Shown piece by piece: positions 25,901 to 33,518 of a DNA stretch of 64,000 bases. The notes under the pieces were generated by a model, which did not search any database, was not told the origin of the DNA, and saw only the letters and a list, made by a program, of their open reading frames with translations. Position 1 is the stretch's first letter. Every line of letters starts with the position of its first letter. Source of the DNA: Brevibacterium daeguense (GTDB lineage Bacteria; Actinomycetota; Actinomycetes; Actinomycetales; Brevibacteriaceae). A program made the position numbers and the translations under genes. The stretch covers positions 117,064-181,063 of the forward strand of contig NZ_JAJTWW010000008.1 of assembly GCF_021729135.1 (NCBI RefSeq), in the 5' to 3' direction.

Positions 25901-27654
25901 AGTCGGCCCTGTCGCCCGGGTGCGGGGGTGACGGTGACATGCCCGGTGGTGATCTCGTCGATGCGCCAGCTGGTGGCTCCCAGCGCGATCACGTCCCCGA
26001 CCCGCGACTCGTAGACCATCTCCTCGTCGAGCTCGCCGACCCGCTTGGGTCCGCGCTGGGCACCGGTTCCCGGCTCGTCGCCGGTGCCGGCGATGTAGAC
26101 CGGATAGAGCCCCCGATCGGGGATCGTCCCGCCGGAGATCACCGCGAGCCGCTGCGCGCCGGGCCTGCCGGTCAGGGTGCCCGCGGACCGGTCGTGGACG
26201 ACCCGGGGGCGCAGCGCGGCGAACTCGTCGGAGGGGTAGCGGCCCGAGATCATGTCCAGCACGGCCTGGAACGCCGACTGCGGAAGGCCGGCGAAGGGCG
26301 CGGCGCGCCGGACCGTGGCCAGCCAGTCGGCGACGTCGATGCTCTCCATCGCGGCCGCGGCGATGGTGTGCTGGGCGAGCACGTCGAGCGGATTGGCGGT
26401 GATCCGCAGGGGTTCGATGCGACCCGTGCGCATCTGCTCGACCACGACCGCCGAATGGAGGACATCGGCCCGATGCTTGGGGAAGAACACCCCGACCGAC
26501 ACCTCGCCGACCTGGTGGCCCGCCCGGCCGACTCGTTGCAGGCCCGAGGCGGCCGACGGCGGAGCCTCGATCTGGATCACCTGGTCGACATGTCCCATGT
26601 CGATGCCCAGCTCCAGCGAGCTGGTGGCGATCACGCAGCGCAAGCGCCCGGCCTTGAGGTCGTCCTCGATCGCCGCCCGCTGCTCCTTGGCCACCGAACC
26701 GTGGTGGGCCCGGGCGAGCAGGCCGTCGTCATCGCAGTCGGGGGACGCTGCCGTGCGTTCGGCGTGGATCTCGTTGACCCGCGCCGTCAGCTTCTCCGCC
26801 AGGCCGCGCGAGTTGGCGAACACCAGGGTCGAGGTGGTCGCCAGCACGAGGTCGACGATCCGCTCCTCGATGCGCGGCCACAGCGATCCGGGCTCGTCGC
26901 TGCCGGCCGGCGCCTCGACCCGGCTCATGTCCGCGACCGGGACCGTGACGGTGAGCTCCCAGCGCTTCTGCGATTCGGGCCTGACCACGGTGACGGGCCG
27001 GGCACCGCCGAGGAAGCGGGCGACCTCCGCGACGGGTTCGACGGTGGCGGACAGCCCGATGCGCTGTGCGGGAGTCCACAGCTGCTCGTCGAGTCGCTCC
27101 AGGGACAGCGCGAGGTGAGCACCGCGCTTGCTGCCGGCGACCGCGTGGATCTCGTCGACGATGACGGTGTGGACGTCGCCGAGCGTGGATCGCGCCCGGG
27201 ACGTCAGCATCAGGTACAGCGACTCCGGAGTGGTGATGAGGATGTCGGGCGGGTGCGCGACCAGCGTCCGGCGCTCGGATGCCGGGGTGTCTCCGGTCCG
27301 GACCCCCACGGTCGGTGACGGGACGTCGAGACCCTGTGCCGCGGCCTCGGCCCGGATGCCCGACAGCGGCAGGCGCAGGTTGCGCTCGATGTCGACTCCC
27401 AGCGCTTTGAGCGGAGAGATGTACAGCACCGAGGTGGTCCGCTGGGCGGGGGCGGCGGGCAGGTCGCCGATGAGCCGGTCGAGCGCGGAGAGGAAGGCCG
27501 CCAGGGTCTTGCCCGAACCGGTGGGAGCGACGACCAACGCGTTCTCGCCCGCGCCGATGGCCCGCCAGGCGCCGTCCTGGGCGGCGGTCGGGTTCCCGAA
27601 CTGCGAGGTGAACCAGGTGCGGGTGGCGGGGCCGAATGCGGTCAGGGCTGTCAT
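22906..27654 (-). CDS. lhr: Lhr-family large ATP-dependent helicase
   Basis: A 1582-aa superfamily 2 helicase. Motif I VVAPTGSGKTLAAFLSALD (about residues 39-57), motif II VDEIHAVAG, motif III LSATVEP, and the late ELGIDMGHVDQVIQ and GRAGH motifs are all present, followed by the long Lhr C-terminal region. Lhr unwinds DNA and RNA:DNA hybrids and takes part in mutagen-damage repair in mycobacteria. Residues about 612-638 are a Ser/Ala/Gly repeat insert. It lies immediately upstream of tdk and downstream of mug and the macro-domain gene in the direction of transcription. Confidence 0.95.
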   Translation of the reverse strand: MTALTAFGPATRTWFTSQFGNPTAAQDGAWRAIGAGENALVVAPTGSGKTLAAFLSALDRLIGDLPAAPAQRTTSVLYISPLKALGVDIERNLRLPLSGIRAEAAAQGLDVPSPTVGVRTGDTPASERRTLVAHPPDILITTPESLYLMLTSRARSTLGDVHTVIVDEIHAVAGSKRGAHLALSLERLDEQLWTPAQRIGLSATVEPVAEVARFLGGARPVTVVRPESQKRWELTVTVPVADMSRVEAPAGSDEPGSLWPRIEERIVDLVLATTSTLVFANSRGLAEKLTARVNEIHAERTAASPDCDDDGLLARAHHGSVAKEQRAAIEDDLKAGRLRCVIATSSLELGIDMGHVDQVIQIEAPPSAASGLQRVGRAGHQVGEVSVGVFFPKHRADVLHSAVVVEQMRTGRIEPLRITANPLDVLAQHTIAAAAMESIDVADWLATVRRAAPFAGLPQSAFQAVLDMISGRYPSDEFAALRPRVVHDRSAGTLTGRPGAQRLAVISGGTIPDRGLYPVYIAGTGDEPGTGAQRGPKRVGELDEEMVYESRVGDVIALGATSWRIDEITTGHVTVTPAPGRQGRLPFWHGEGPGRPIQLGRAIGSFTREAAAGITSAAAGTASGAGTASGAAGSTSGADDPSEAEVRVTAELGRRLGNAGLDEYAVDNLVGYLAEQRAAMGEVPTDRTLVVERFRDELDDWRVVLHSPFGNQVHAPWALAVGARLTERYGIDGSVQSSDDGIVLRFPATDLTPPGAELFAFEPEELSALVRREVSGSAIFAARFREAATRALLLPTAGPGRRAPLWQQRHRAGQLLDVAASYPDFPIIVEAVRECLQDVYDLDGLLDVQRDIGSGRIRLLDTVAEAPSPFARTLLFSYVGQFIYDPDQPKAERRAAYLSLDQDLLQDLLGAPALRELLDAEVVARVGAELQCLAPDRRRRGIEGAADLLRQLGPLSGAGLAARLESAQDRESTEPPPAEADGGAAGSRGSATVEDAAAITSALVDSGRAIPVTVAGEKRFAVVEDAARLRDGLGTALPPGIPPDLLAPVADPLGDLVSRFARTHGPFRAPDLSTELGLAPAVADRALAELVAAGRIVAGEFTPGRSGREFCGTEVLTRLRRRSLAAARARIAPVGHAAYARFLTDWQHVREPLAGIDGLFTVIEQLAGVPIPASILETQVLPARVVDYRPALLDELLAAGEVLWTGGGALSGDDSWILLHPAEDAAATLPSAAEREEAVGRRSSGTAGAVLELLADGGAYFARQLAERLPDELSVDADGEGESFGSALWKLVDAGLITADTFAPMRARPAGRIASASRTGRARRSSARRPRRGRYRDLPPAGAPRRTTAAATIDASGIPGRWSLVEPQEIEDTERAAVRAEVLLDRHGVLTRGAVAAEGTRGGFGGLYPVLTAIEDTGHALRGYFVDGLGGAQFGRTGAVDRLRALAEQQEHPVLVIGAADPANPYGAALPWPEVTELAAQPGGGRPSRRAGALVVIVGGHPMLYVERGGRTALLFTDEASRVAQLGDALARFVRGGGVDALSIERISGLPATDRHPVVTALRDSLLAAGFYATHRALRIRR
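25741..25821. repeat. 18-21-bp coding tandem repeats in lhr
   Basis: Four imperfect units of 21, 21, 18 and 21 bp, plus-strand consensus AGCCCCCGAGGCAGTGCCGGC, encoding alternating Thr/Ala-Ser-Gly-Ala segments in Lhr. The lengths keep frame. The insert falls between the helicase core and the C-terminal region, where a flexible linker is tolerable. Confidence 0.8.
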
Positions 27655-27668
27655 GCTGCCGCCGCCGC

Positions 27669-28232
27669 TCAGAGCACTCCGGCGATGCGTGCCACTTCAC
27701 CGTAGGCGGCGGCCAGATCGTCCAGGCTCGAGTGCGCGTTGAGACCGCTCGGGTTCGGGGCGACGAACAGCTGCGTGCCCGGCCACGGCGACTCCTGGCG
27801 ACCGACCGCGGCCTTGGGCGCCTCGAAGGCGGTCCGATAGGCGGTCACGCCCAGGACGGCGACGACGCTCGGCTTCCGTTCGGAGACGAGCTGCCCCAGC
27901 CGCACTGCTCCGGTCCGCAGCTCCTCGCGGGAGAGTTCGTCGGCCCGGGCCGTCGCCCGCCGCACGATGTTGCTGATCCCAATGCCGCGCTCGACCATCT
28001 GCGCGAGGTCGGAGTCCCGGTAGCCGTCCGAGGCGTCGATCAGGGTGTCGGTGATCCCGGCACGGTGCAGCGCCGGATAGAAGCGGTTGCCGCGCCGGGC
28101 GAAGTGCGCGCCGGCCGCGGCGGTCCACAGCCCGGGATTGATGCCGACGAACAGCAGCTTCAGCGGTTCCGGCAGCAGATCCGGGATCGTGGCGTCGCGG
28201 TAGCTCTCCAGCTCTGCGCGGATGAAGCCCAT
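27669..28232 (-). CDS. mug: Mismatch-specific (G:T/U) DNA glycosylase
   Basis: A 187-aa uracil-DNA-glycosylase-superfamily enzyme. The active-site motif KLLFVGINPGLWTA (residues about 25-38) has the Mug/TDG GINPG core, and the intercalating loop is VAPNPSGLNAHSS (late), both diagnostic. It removes uracil or thymine opposite guanine. It lies 14 nt before lhr and 4 nt after the macro-domain gene on the same strand, forming a likely three-gene repair transcript. Confidence 0.93.
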   Translation of the reverse strand: MGFIRAELESYRDATIPDLLPEPLKLLFVGINPGLWTAAAGAHFARRGNRFYPALHRAGITDTLIDASDGYRDSDLAQMVERGIGISNIVRRATARADELSREELRTGAVRLGQLVSERKPSVVAVLGVTAYRTAFEAPKAAVGRQESPWPGTQLFVAPNPSGLNAHSSLDDLAAAYGEVARIAGVL

Positions 28233-28236
28233 CGGC

Positions 28237-28770
28237 TCACGCGTCCAGTGCCGCGCGGAAGGCCTGCTCCGCAGCGTCGTCGAAGGGCACGAAGATCACG
28301 CGGTCGATGTCATCGCCGACCTCACCGACCAGGCTCCTGACCGTTTCCACCGCGATGCGGGCCGCGTCGGCCATCGGCCAGCCGTAGATCCCGGCGGAGA
28401 TGGCGGGGAACGCGACGCTGCGGGCGCCCAGCCGGACAGCGACGCGCAGGCTCTCGCGATAGCAGGAGGCGAGGGTCTCCGATTTCTGCCGGTACTTCTC
28501 CGGCGTCTTGGCGTAGGTCGGCCCCACCGTGTGGATCACCCAGCGGGCGGGCAGCCGCCCGGCCGTGGTGGCCGCTGCCCGGCCGGCGGGCAGGCCGTCG
28601 GGATAGTCCGTACGGCGCAGCTCGCGGCATTCCGCCAGGATCTCCGGGCCGCCGCGCCGGTGGATCGCGCCGTCCACTCCGCCGCCGCCCAGCAGCGTGG
28701 AATTGGCTGCGTTGACGACGGCATCGGCGGCTGTCCGCGTGATGTCACCGGGTTGGACTTGCAGTTCCAT
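28237..28770 (-). CDS. Macro-domain O-acetyl-ADP-ribose deacetylase
   Basis: A 177-aa single macro domain. AVVNAANSTLLGGGGVDGAIHRRGG near residue 20 is the ADP-ribose-binding Asn/Asp and glycine loop, and VAFPAISAGIYGWP binds the distal ribose and phosphates; both are the YmdB/MacroD pattern with hydrolytic activity on ADP-ribose esters. It is the first gene of the macro-mug-lhr group. Confidence 0.93.
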   Translation of the reverse strand: MELQVQPGDITRTAADAVVNAANSTLLGGGGVDGAIHRRGGPEILAECRELRRTDYPDGLPAGRAAATTAGRLPARWVIHTVGPTYAKTPEKYRQKSETLASCYRESLRVAVRLGARSVAFPAISAGIYGWPMADAARIAVETVRSLVGEVGDDIDRVIFVPFDDAAEQAFRAALDA

Positions 28771-28812
28771 GGCTCCAGACTAGCGAAACCAGCCGGCACC
28801 CGAGCCGGGCAA

Positions 28813-30243
28813 TCAGCTCAGAACCGACCTGCCGGGGGCACCGCCGGGCCGAACCAGCAGGAGTGACAGCGCGACGAGCAGAGCCGCGCCGGAAGCCGCG
28901 GCCGCGAACCACAGCACGGTCACCAGCGCATCGCCGCTGGGGTAGGGAACCCCGGCGACCACGACCGTGCTCGCCGCGCCCACCGCGGCGAGGGTGGCGC
29001 TCGAGGTCGACGTCCCGAGCGCCCGAAGAAGTGTATTGAGGCCGTTGGCCGACGCGGTCTCGGTGATCGGCGCCATCGCCATGATCAGGACCGGCATCGC
29101 CGCGAACGCCAGCGAGGTGCCCGCGCTCACGACGATCGATCCCGCCACGACCTCGAACAGGGTGCTGTCGAAGAACGTCCGGAGCGCATAGGCGGCGCAC
29201 ATCGTCCCTCCGCCGACCGCAAGCGTCAGCTCCGCGCCCAGTCGCCTGATCATCGCGGCGGCGACCGGTGCCATGAAGCCGAACACCAGCGCACCGGGAG
29301 CCAGCCACAGCCCAGATTCGAGTGTCGTCAGGCCCAGTCCGTCGGCGGTGGGCAGCTGCAGGCGCTGGGTGGTGATGAGCATGTTGGCGAACATCCCGAA
29401 GCCGGTGAGCACGGCACAGAAGTTGACGAGTGCGACGGCGGGCCGGGACGCGGCGCGGAGGTCGATGAGGGGGTGGGCAGCGCGCAGCGTCATCGGCACC
29501 CACAGCGCGAGGAGCGCTGCCCCGCCCGCAGCTGTGCCGAGGGTGACCGGCGCGGTCCATCCCCACTGCCCGCCCTTCGAGACCGAGAGCAGGGCGAGGC
29601 AGAGTCCGGCCGAGAGGACGACGGCACCCGGGAGGTCGAACCGGCCGCCGGTGGCCAGCGGCGATTCCGGCAGGATGCGCACCGCACCGACGAGCAGCGC
29701 CGCTCCGACGAGCGCGGTGGCCCAGAAGATCGAGTACCACGCGAACCTGTCGACGAGCAGTCCCGCCAGGGGCAGGCCGGCGCCGGCGCCGATCGCCAGG
29801 GTCCCGCTCATCAGGGAGACTCCCAGGGGCACGCGCTCGGCAGGCAGGACATCGCGCATCATCGCCATGCCGACGGGCACGAGCGCCATCCCGACGCCCT
29901 GCAGGACGCGGGCGAGGATCACCGCTGCGAAGTGCTCGTGCGCCAGGGCGCCCAGGACGGAGCCGGTGACCATCACGGCAAGCGCCACCACGATCATGCG
30001 GCGCTTGCCGTACATGTCCGCCAGGCGTGAGACGACCGGAGTGGACACCGCACCGGTCAGCAGGGTGGCGGTGACCAGCCAGGAGGCGTCGTCGACCGAG
30101 ATGCCGAGGAGTGTCGGGAACTCCGGCAGCAGCGGGACCACCATGGTCTGCTGGAGCGAGACGATCACCCCGCACAGCGCGAGCATCGCCATGACGGTGT
30201 TCGCGCGGCCGTTCGATCCGGCCGCGGGCCGCCGTTCAGCCAT
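28813..30243 (-). CDS. MFS transporter (DHA2/EmrB-QacA type)
   Basis: A 476-aa inner-membrane transporter with about 14 hydrophobic segments. MVVPLLPEFPTLLGISVDDASWLVTATLL and SRLADMYGKRRMIV (here broken at residues near 45 and 65) carry the first helix and the conserved loop 2-3 Asp/Gly/Arg motif. The group exports drugs and small organics. The ATG at 30243 lies inside the end of the pfkB gene (8-nt overlap), so transporter and sugar kinase are translationally coupled. Substrate unknown. Confidence 0.85.
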   Translation of the reverse strand: MAERRPAAGSNGRANTVMAMLALCGVIVSLQQTMVVPLLPEFPTLLGISVDDASWLVTATLLTGAVSTPVVSRLADMYGKRRMIVVALAVMVTGSVLGALAHEHFAAVILARVLQGVGMALVPVGMAMMRDVLPAERVPLGVSLMSGTLAIGAGAGLPLAGLLVDRFAWYSIFWATALVGAALLVGAVRILPESPLATGGRFDLPGAVVLSAGLCLALLSVSKGGQWGWTAPVTLGTAAGGAALLALWVPMTLRAAHPLIDLRAASRPAVALVNFCAVLTGFGMFANMLITTQRLQLPTADGLGLTTLESGLWLAPGALVFGFMAPVAAAMIRRLGAELTLAVGGGTMCAAYALRTFFDSTLFEVVAGSIVVSAGTSLAFAAMPVLIMAMAPITETASANGLNTLLRALGTSTSSATLAAVGAASTVVVAGVPYPSGDALVTVLWFAAAASGAALLVALSLLLVRPGGAPGRSVLS

Positions 30244-31165
30244 GCTGCTCCGCGGCGGCGAGGAATGCGTCGACCTCACCGCGGGCGGCGGCGGTCGCCG
30301 GTCCCCGTCGGGTGACCTTGATCGCCGCGGCCGCGTTGGCGCGGCGGGCGGCGGTGGTCCAGTCCGTCCCCAGGGTGCGCTCCGCGAGCAGCACTCCGGT
30401 GTGGGCGTCGCCGGCACCGTTGGTGTCGACGGCCTCCTGCGGGAACCCGGGGACGGCGACGGTCGAACCCTCGGCATGGAGATAGCAGCCCGCTGCCCCG
30501 TCGCGAACGACGACGACTCCCCCGGTCGGCAGCAGACGGGCGACCGCCCCAGCGGATTCGGCGGGGTCGGCGATGCCGGTCAGCGCCTCCGCCTCGGCGG
30601 CGTTCGAGGTGAACACGCCCACGCGGGAGAGCACGGCACCGCGCAGCCCGGCGTCGAAGTCGGCGAACGGCTCCCCGGGGTCGAGGACGACGCGGACCCC
30701 CTCCGGCAGGGAGGCCAGATACTGCAGCAGCGGCTCGCGGGTGGGTTCGAACAGGGTGTAGCCGGTGATGCACACGATGTCGCCGGCCTCCGCTCCAGCA
30801 GCGCCCAGCGAAGCGCAGGTGATCATCCGCTCGGCACCGTACGTGGTCACGAAGGTCCGCTGGCCATCCGGTTCGACGAGCACGACGCAGACCGCGGTGT
30901 CGGCGTCGGTGACCGGCGGATTGGCCAGTTCGATGCCCTCGGCCGCAGCCAGCGATCGCAGCAGGTCGCCGTTGGGACCATCGCCGACCGCGCCGGCGTG
31001 CACGGTGCGCGCTCCCGCCCGCGCCGCGGCGGTGAGGATGTTCAGCGCTCCGCCCGGGCAGTGGAAGTGCGCCTCGGCGTTGACGTTCCTGCCGCTGGCC
31101 GGCAGCGCGGGCACCTGGACGACGAGGTCGACCAGCGCCTGTCCGCTGTGGATGACGCGCGGCAT
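30236..31165 (-). CDS. PfkB family sugar/nucleoside kinase
   Basis: A 309-aa ribokinase-fold kinase. The N-terminal PfkB signature region is HCPGGALNILTAAARAGA (about residues 36-53) and the C-terminal signature DTNGAGDAHTGVLLAE holds the catalytic Asp and anion-hole glycines. TSNAAEAEALTG is the usual nucleotide-site segment. The sugar specificity cannot be read. It is divergent from the RclA-like gene and overlaps the MFS gene, suggesting an import/export plus phosphorylation pair. Confidence 0.92.
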   Translation of the reverse strand: MPRVIHSGQALVDLVVQVPALPASGRNVNAEAHFHCPGGALNILTAAARAGARTVHAGAVGDGPNGDLLRSLAAAEGIELANPPVTDADTAVCVVLVEPDGQRTFVTTYGAERMITCASLGAAGAEAGDIVCITGYTLFEPTREPLLQYLASLPEGVRVVLDPGEPFADFDAGLRGAVLSRVGVFTSNAAEAEALTGIADPAESAGAVARLLPTGGVVVVRDGAAGCYLHAEGSTVAVPGFPQEAVDTNGAGDAHTGVLLAERTLGTDWTTAARRANAAAAIKVTRRGPATAAARGEVDAFLAAAEQHG

Positions 31166-31305
31166 GGAACCTCCTGGTCCGTTGGGATGGCGTACGTGTG
31201 CTCAATTCTAAGCGAGCGGACGTTCGCTTCTCCTCAAGGCGCTCACACAGCCTGGTACCTGCGGCGGCACGGCGTAGGGTGAGCGGCAGACGAAAGGAGC
31301 AGCTC

Positions 31306-32691
31306 ATGGCAGCACAGCACAGTGAGACCGTCGATCTTCTCGTGATCGGCTGGGGCAAGGCCGGCAAGACCCTCGCGGGGACAGCCGCCCGCGCCGGGAG
31401 GCGGGTCGCCCTCGTCGAGCAGTCCGCCGACATGGTCGGCGGATCGTGCATCAACATCGCCTGCGTGCCCACCAAGATCCTCATCCACGACGCCCAGGGG
31501 CGCACAGCCGAGGACGACCCCGAGGACTGGTTCGCCGCCGCGGTGGCGCGCCGTGATTCCCTCACGGCTGCGATGCGGAAGAAGAACTTCGAGCTGCTCG
31601 ATGACCTCGATTCGGTGCTGCTGGTCTCCGGGCGGGCACGGTTCACCGGCGAGCGCGAGGTACTCGTCACCGACGGACCCGACACCCTGACGCTCACGGC
31701 GGACGCCGTGGTGATCAACACAGGATCGGTTCCTGCCGTGCCGCCGATCCCGGGCGCGCGGATCGGCGGGCGGATCCACAGCTCGGAGACGCTGCAGCAC
31801 GTCGACCCGCTTCCGCGCTCGCTCATCGTGGTCGGCGGCGGCTACGTCGGCCTCGAGTTCGCCTCGATGTTCGCCCACTTCGGTGCCGAGGTCACCGTCC
31901 TCGACCGGGGTGAGCGGCCGCTCGCCGACGAGGATCCGGACGTCGCGGAAACGGTCGCCGAGGCGCTGCGCGGCGATGGCGCGGCCATCACCTCGGGCGC
32001 CACCGTCACCGAGGTCCGCGACGGGGCCGACAGCGCCGAGGTCGTGTACGAGGTCGCCGGCGTCGAGCAGCGGGCAGCGGCAGACGCGGTGCTGCTGGCA
32101 CTGGGCCGCTCTCCCGCCACCGCCGGTCTGGGTCTGGACGTCGCCGGCGTCGACACCGACGACAGCGGGTACGTGATCGTCGACGAGCGCCTGCGGACCA
32201 GCGCCGCCGGAGTCTACGCCGCCGGTGATGTCAACGGCGGTCCCCAGTTCACCTACGTGTCACTCGACGACAGCCGGATCCTGACCGACCAGCTGCTGGG
32301 CGAAGGTGCTCGGTCGACGGCCGACCGGCGGGCACTCCAGTACACGATGTTCCTGACGCCCCCGCTGTCGCGGGCGGGCCTGACCGAGGCGCAGGCCCGC
32401 GAGCAGGGGTACGACGTGCGGGTCGGCGTCAAGCCGGTCGCCGATGTCGCCGCCGCGCCGCGGGCGAAGATCGAGGGCGATCCGCGCGGCATCATCAAGG
32501 TCGTCGTCGACGGGGCCACCGACCAGGTGCTGGGCGCGGCGCTCATGCACGTGCATTCTCAGGAGGTCATCAACCTGGTCGCCCTGGCGATGCGCCACGG
32601 CATCACCGCCTCCCAGCTGCGCGATGAGATCTACACGCACCCGTCTGCGACCGAGGCGCTCAACGAGGTGCTCGGCACGCTGCACAGCTGA
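31306..32691 (+). CDS. RclA-like FAD/NAD(P) disulfide oxidoreductase
   Basis: A 461-aa class I flavoprotein disulfide reductase. The order VIGWGKAGKTLA (FAD), GGSCINIACVPTKILIHDA with redox pair Cys48-Cys53, VGGGYVGLEFASMFAHFG (NAD), YAAGDVNGGPQFTYVSLDDSRI and the late IYTHPSATEAL follows E. coli RclA almost segment by segment. RclA reduces hypothiocyanous acid and protects against reactive chlorine. AAAGGAG lies 7 nt before ATG 31306. Its 3' end overlaps convergent nagB by 61 nt. Mercuric reductase is excluded: no N-terminal HMA domain or C-terminal Cys pair. Confidence 0.87.
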   Translation: MAAQHSETVDLLVIGWGKAGKTLAGTAARAGRRVALVEQSADMVGGSCINIACVPTKILIHDAQGRTAEDDPEDWFAAAVARRDSLTAAMRKKNFELLDDLDSVLLVSGRARFTGEREVLVTDGPDTLTLTADAVVINTGSVPAVPPIPGARIGGRIHSSETLQHVDPLPRSLIVVGGGYVGLEFASMFAHFGAEVTVLDRGERPLADEDPDVAETVAEALRGDGAAITSGATVTEVRDGADSAEVVYEVAGVEQRAAADAVLLALGRSPATAGLGLDVAGVDTDDSGYVIVDERLRTSAAGVYAAGDVNGGPQFTYVSLDDSRILTDQLLGEGARSTADRRALQYTMFLTPPLSRAGLTEAQAREQGYDVRVGVKPVADVAAAPRAKIEGDPRGIIKVVVDGATDQVLGAALMHVHSQEVINLVALAMRHGITASQLRDEIYTHPSATEALNEVLGTLHS

Positions 32692-33401
32692 GCCGCGGCC
32701 GCCTCGTCGAGGAACACCTCGGCGGCCGGATGGCGCTGCAGGGCGCTGGCCGGCACTGCAGCGGTGACCGGACCGTCGATCATGGCGGCGGTCGCCTCGG
32801 CCTTGGCACTGCCGAACGCGAGCAGGACGGCCCGCCGGGACCGGAGGATGGTGCCCACTCCCTGGGTGATCGCCTTCGTGGGCACATCGGCCGCGGACGG
32901 GAAGAACCGGGCGTTCGCCTCGACGGTGCTGTCGCTGAGCGACACGACCCGGACTCCGGACTCCAGTGCCGATCCGGGTTCGTTGAAGGCGATGTGGCCG
33001 TTGGGGCCGATCCCCAGGATCTGCAGGTCGACTCCGCCGAGGCGCTGGAGGCCGCGGTCGAAGTCGGCGGCCGCCTGCTGCGGTTCGGCGGCCCCGTCGG
33101 GCACGACGATATTGCCGGGATCGATGCCCAGCGGCTCGATGACGTGCCGCTGCACGAAGTGCCGATAGCTCTGCGGGTGATCGGCGCCCAGCCCGACGTA
33201 CTCGTCGAGGGACGCGATCCGCAGCCGGCTGAAATCGAGTCCGGCGGCAGCGCGCGCGGCGAGCTCCGCGTAGAGGGGCTCGGGGGTCGACCCGGTGGCG
33301 ATTCCCAGGACGGCGTCCGGCCGGGTGCGCACGAGCGCTTCGATCAGGTCGGCCGCTCGGGCGACCAGCCGCGTGATGTCGGAGTCGACGTCGATTCTCA
33401 T
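32631..33401 (-). CDS. nagB: Glucosamine-6-phosphate deaminase
   Basis: A 256-aa isomerase/deaminase converting glucosamine-6-phosphate to fructose-6-phosphate and ammonia. Seen are GIATGSTPEPLYAEL, the catalytic Asp in ASLDEYVGLGADHPQSYR, GIGPNGHIAFNEPGSAL, and the ITQGVGTIL segment. Length is normal (about 255-265). ATG 33401 starts the domain; the frame is open further upstream but without homology. It converges on the RclA-like gene and diverges from the FAH gene, sharing a promoter with a paired inverted repeat. No nagA is visible. Confidence 0.93.
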   Translation of the reverse strand: MRIDVDSDITRLVARAADLIEALVRTRPDAVLGIATGSTPEPLYAELAARAAAGLDFSRLRIASLDEYVGLGADHPQSYRHFVQRHVIEPLGIDPGNIVVPDGAAEPQQAAADFDRGLQRLGGVDLQILGIGPNGHIAFNEPGSALESGVRVVSLSDSTVEANARFFPSAADVPTKAITQGVGTILRSRRAVLLAFGSAKAEATAAMIDGPVTAAVPASALQRHPAAEVFLDEAAAAQLCSVPSTSLSASVADGCV

Positions 33402-33406
33402 GGGGT

Positions 33407-33471
33407 ACGACGGTATCGCATCCGTCACCGCCCGCGCGCCTCGCACGGCTGTTTGTGACCGATACCATCGT
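33407..33471. promoter_or_regulatory. Paired inverted sites in the nagB/FAH divergent promoter
   Basis: ACGACGGTATCG (33407-33418) is inverted as CGATACCATCGT (33460-33471), 11 of 12 matching, separated by 41 bp. They lie almost symmetrically between the divergent starts at 33401 and 33519, so one regulator dimer pair could act on both genes. The regulator is not identifiable here. Confidence 0.4.
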
Positions 33472-33518
33472 GAGCAGGCACGAAGCACCCACGCTTCAGC
33501 GAACCTCAGGAGGAGCAC

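Noticed and set aside
22930..27318. A 1462-codon open frame on the plus strand opposite lhr
   Set aside because: High GC suppresses stops on the antisense strand. The protein is Gly/Arg/Ala-biased with no domain, while the minus frame has all helicase motifs.
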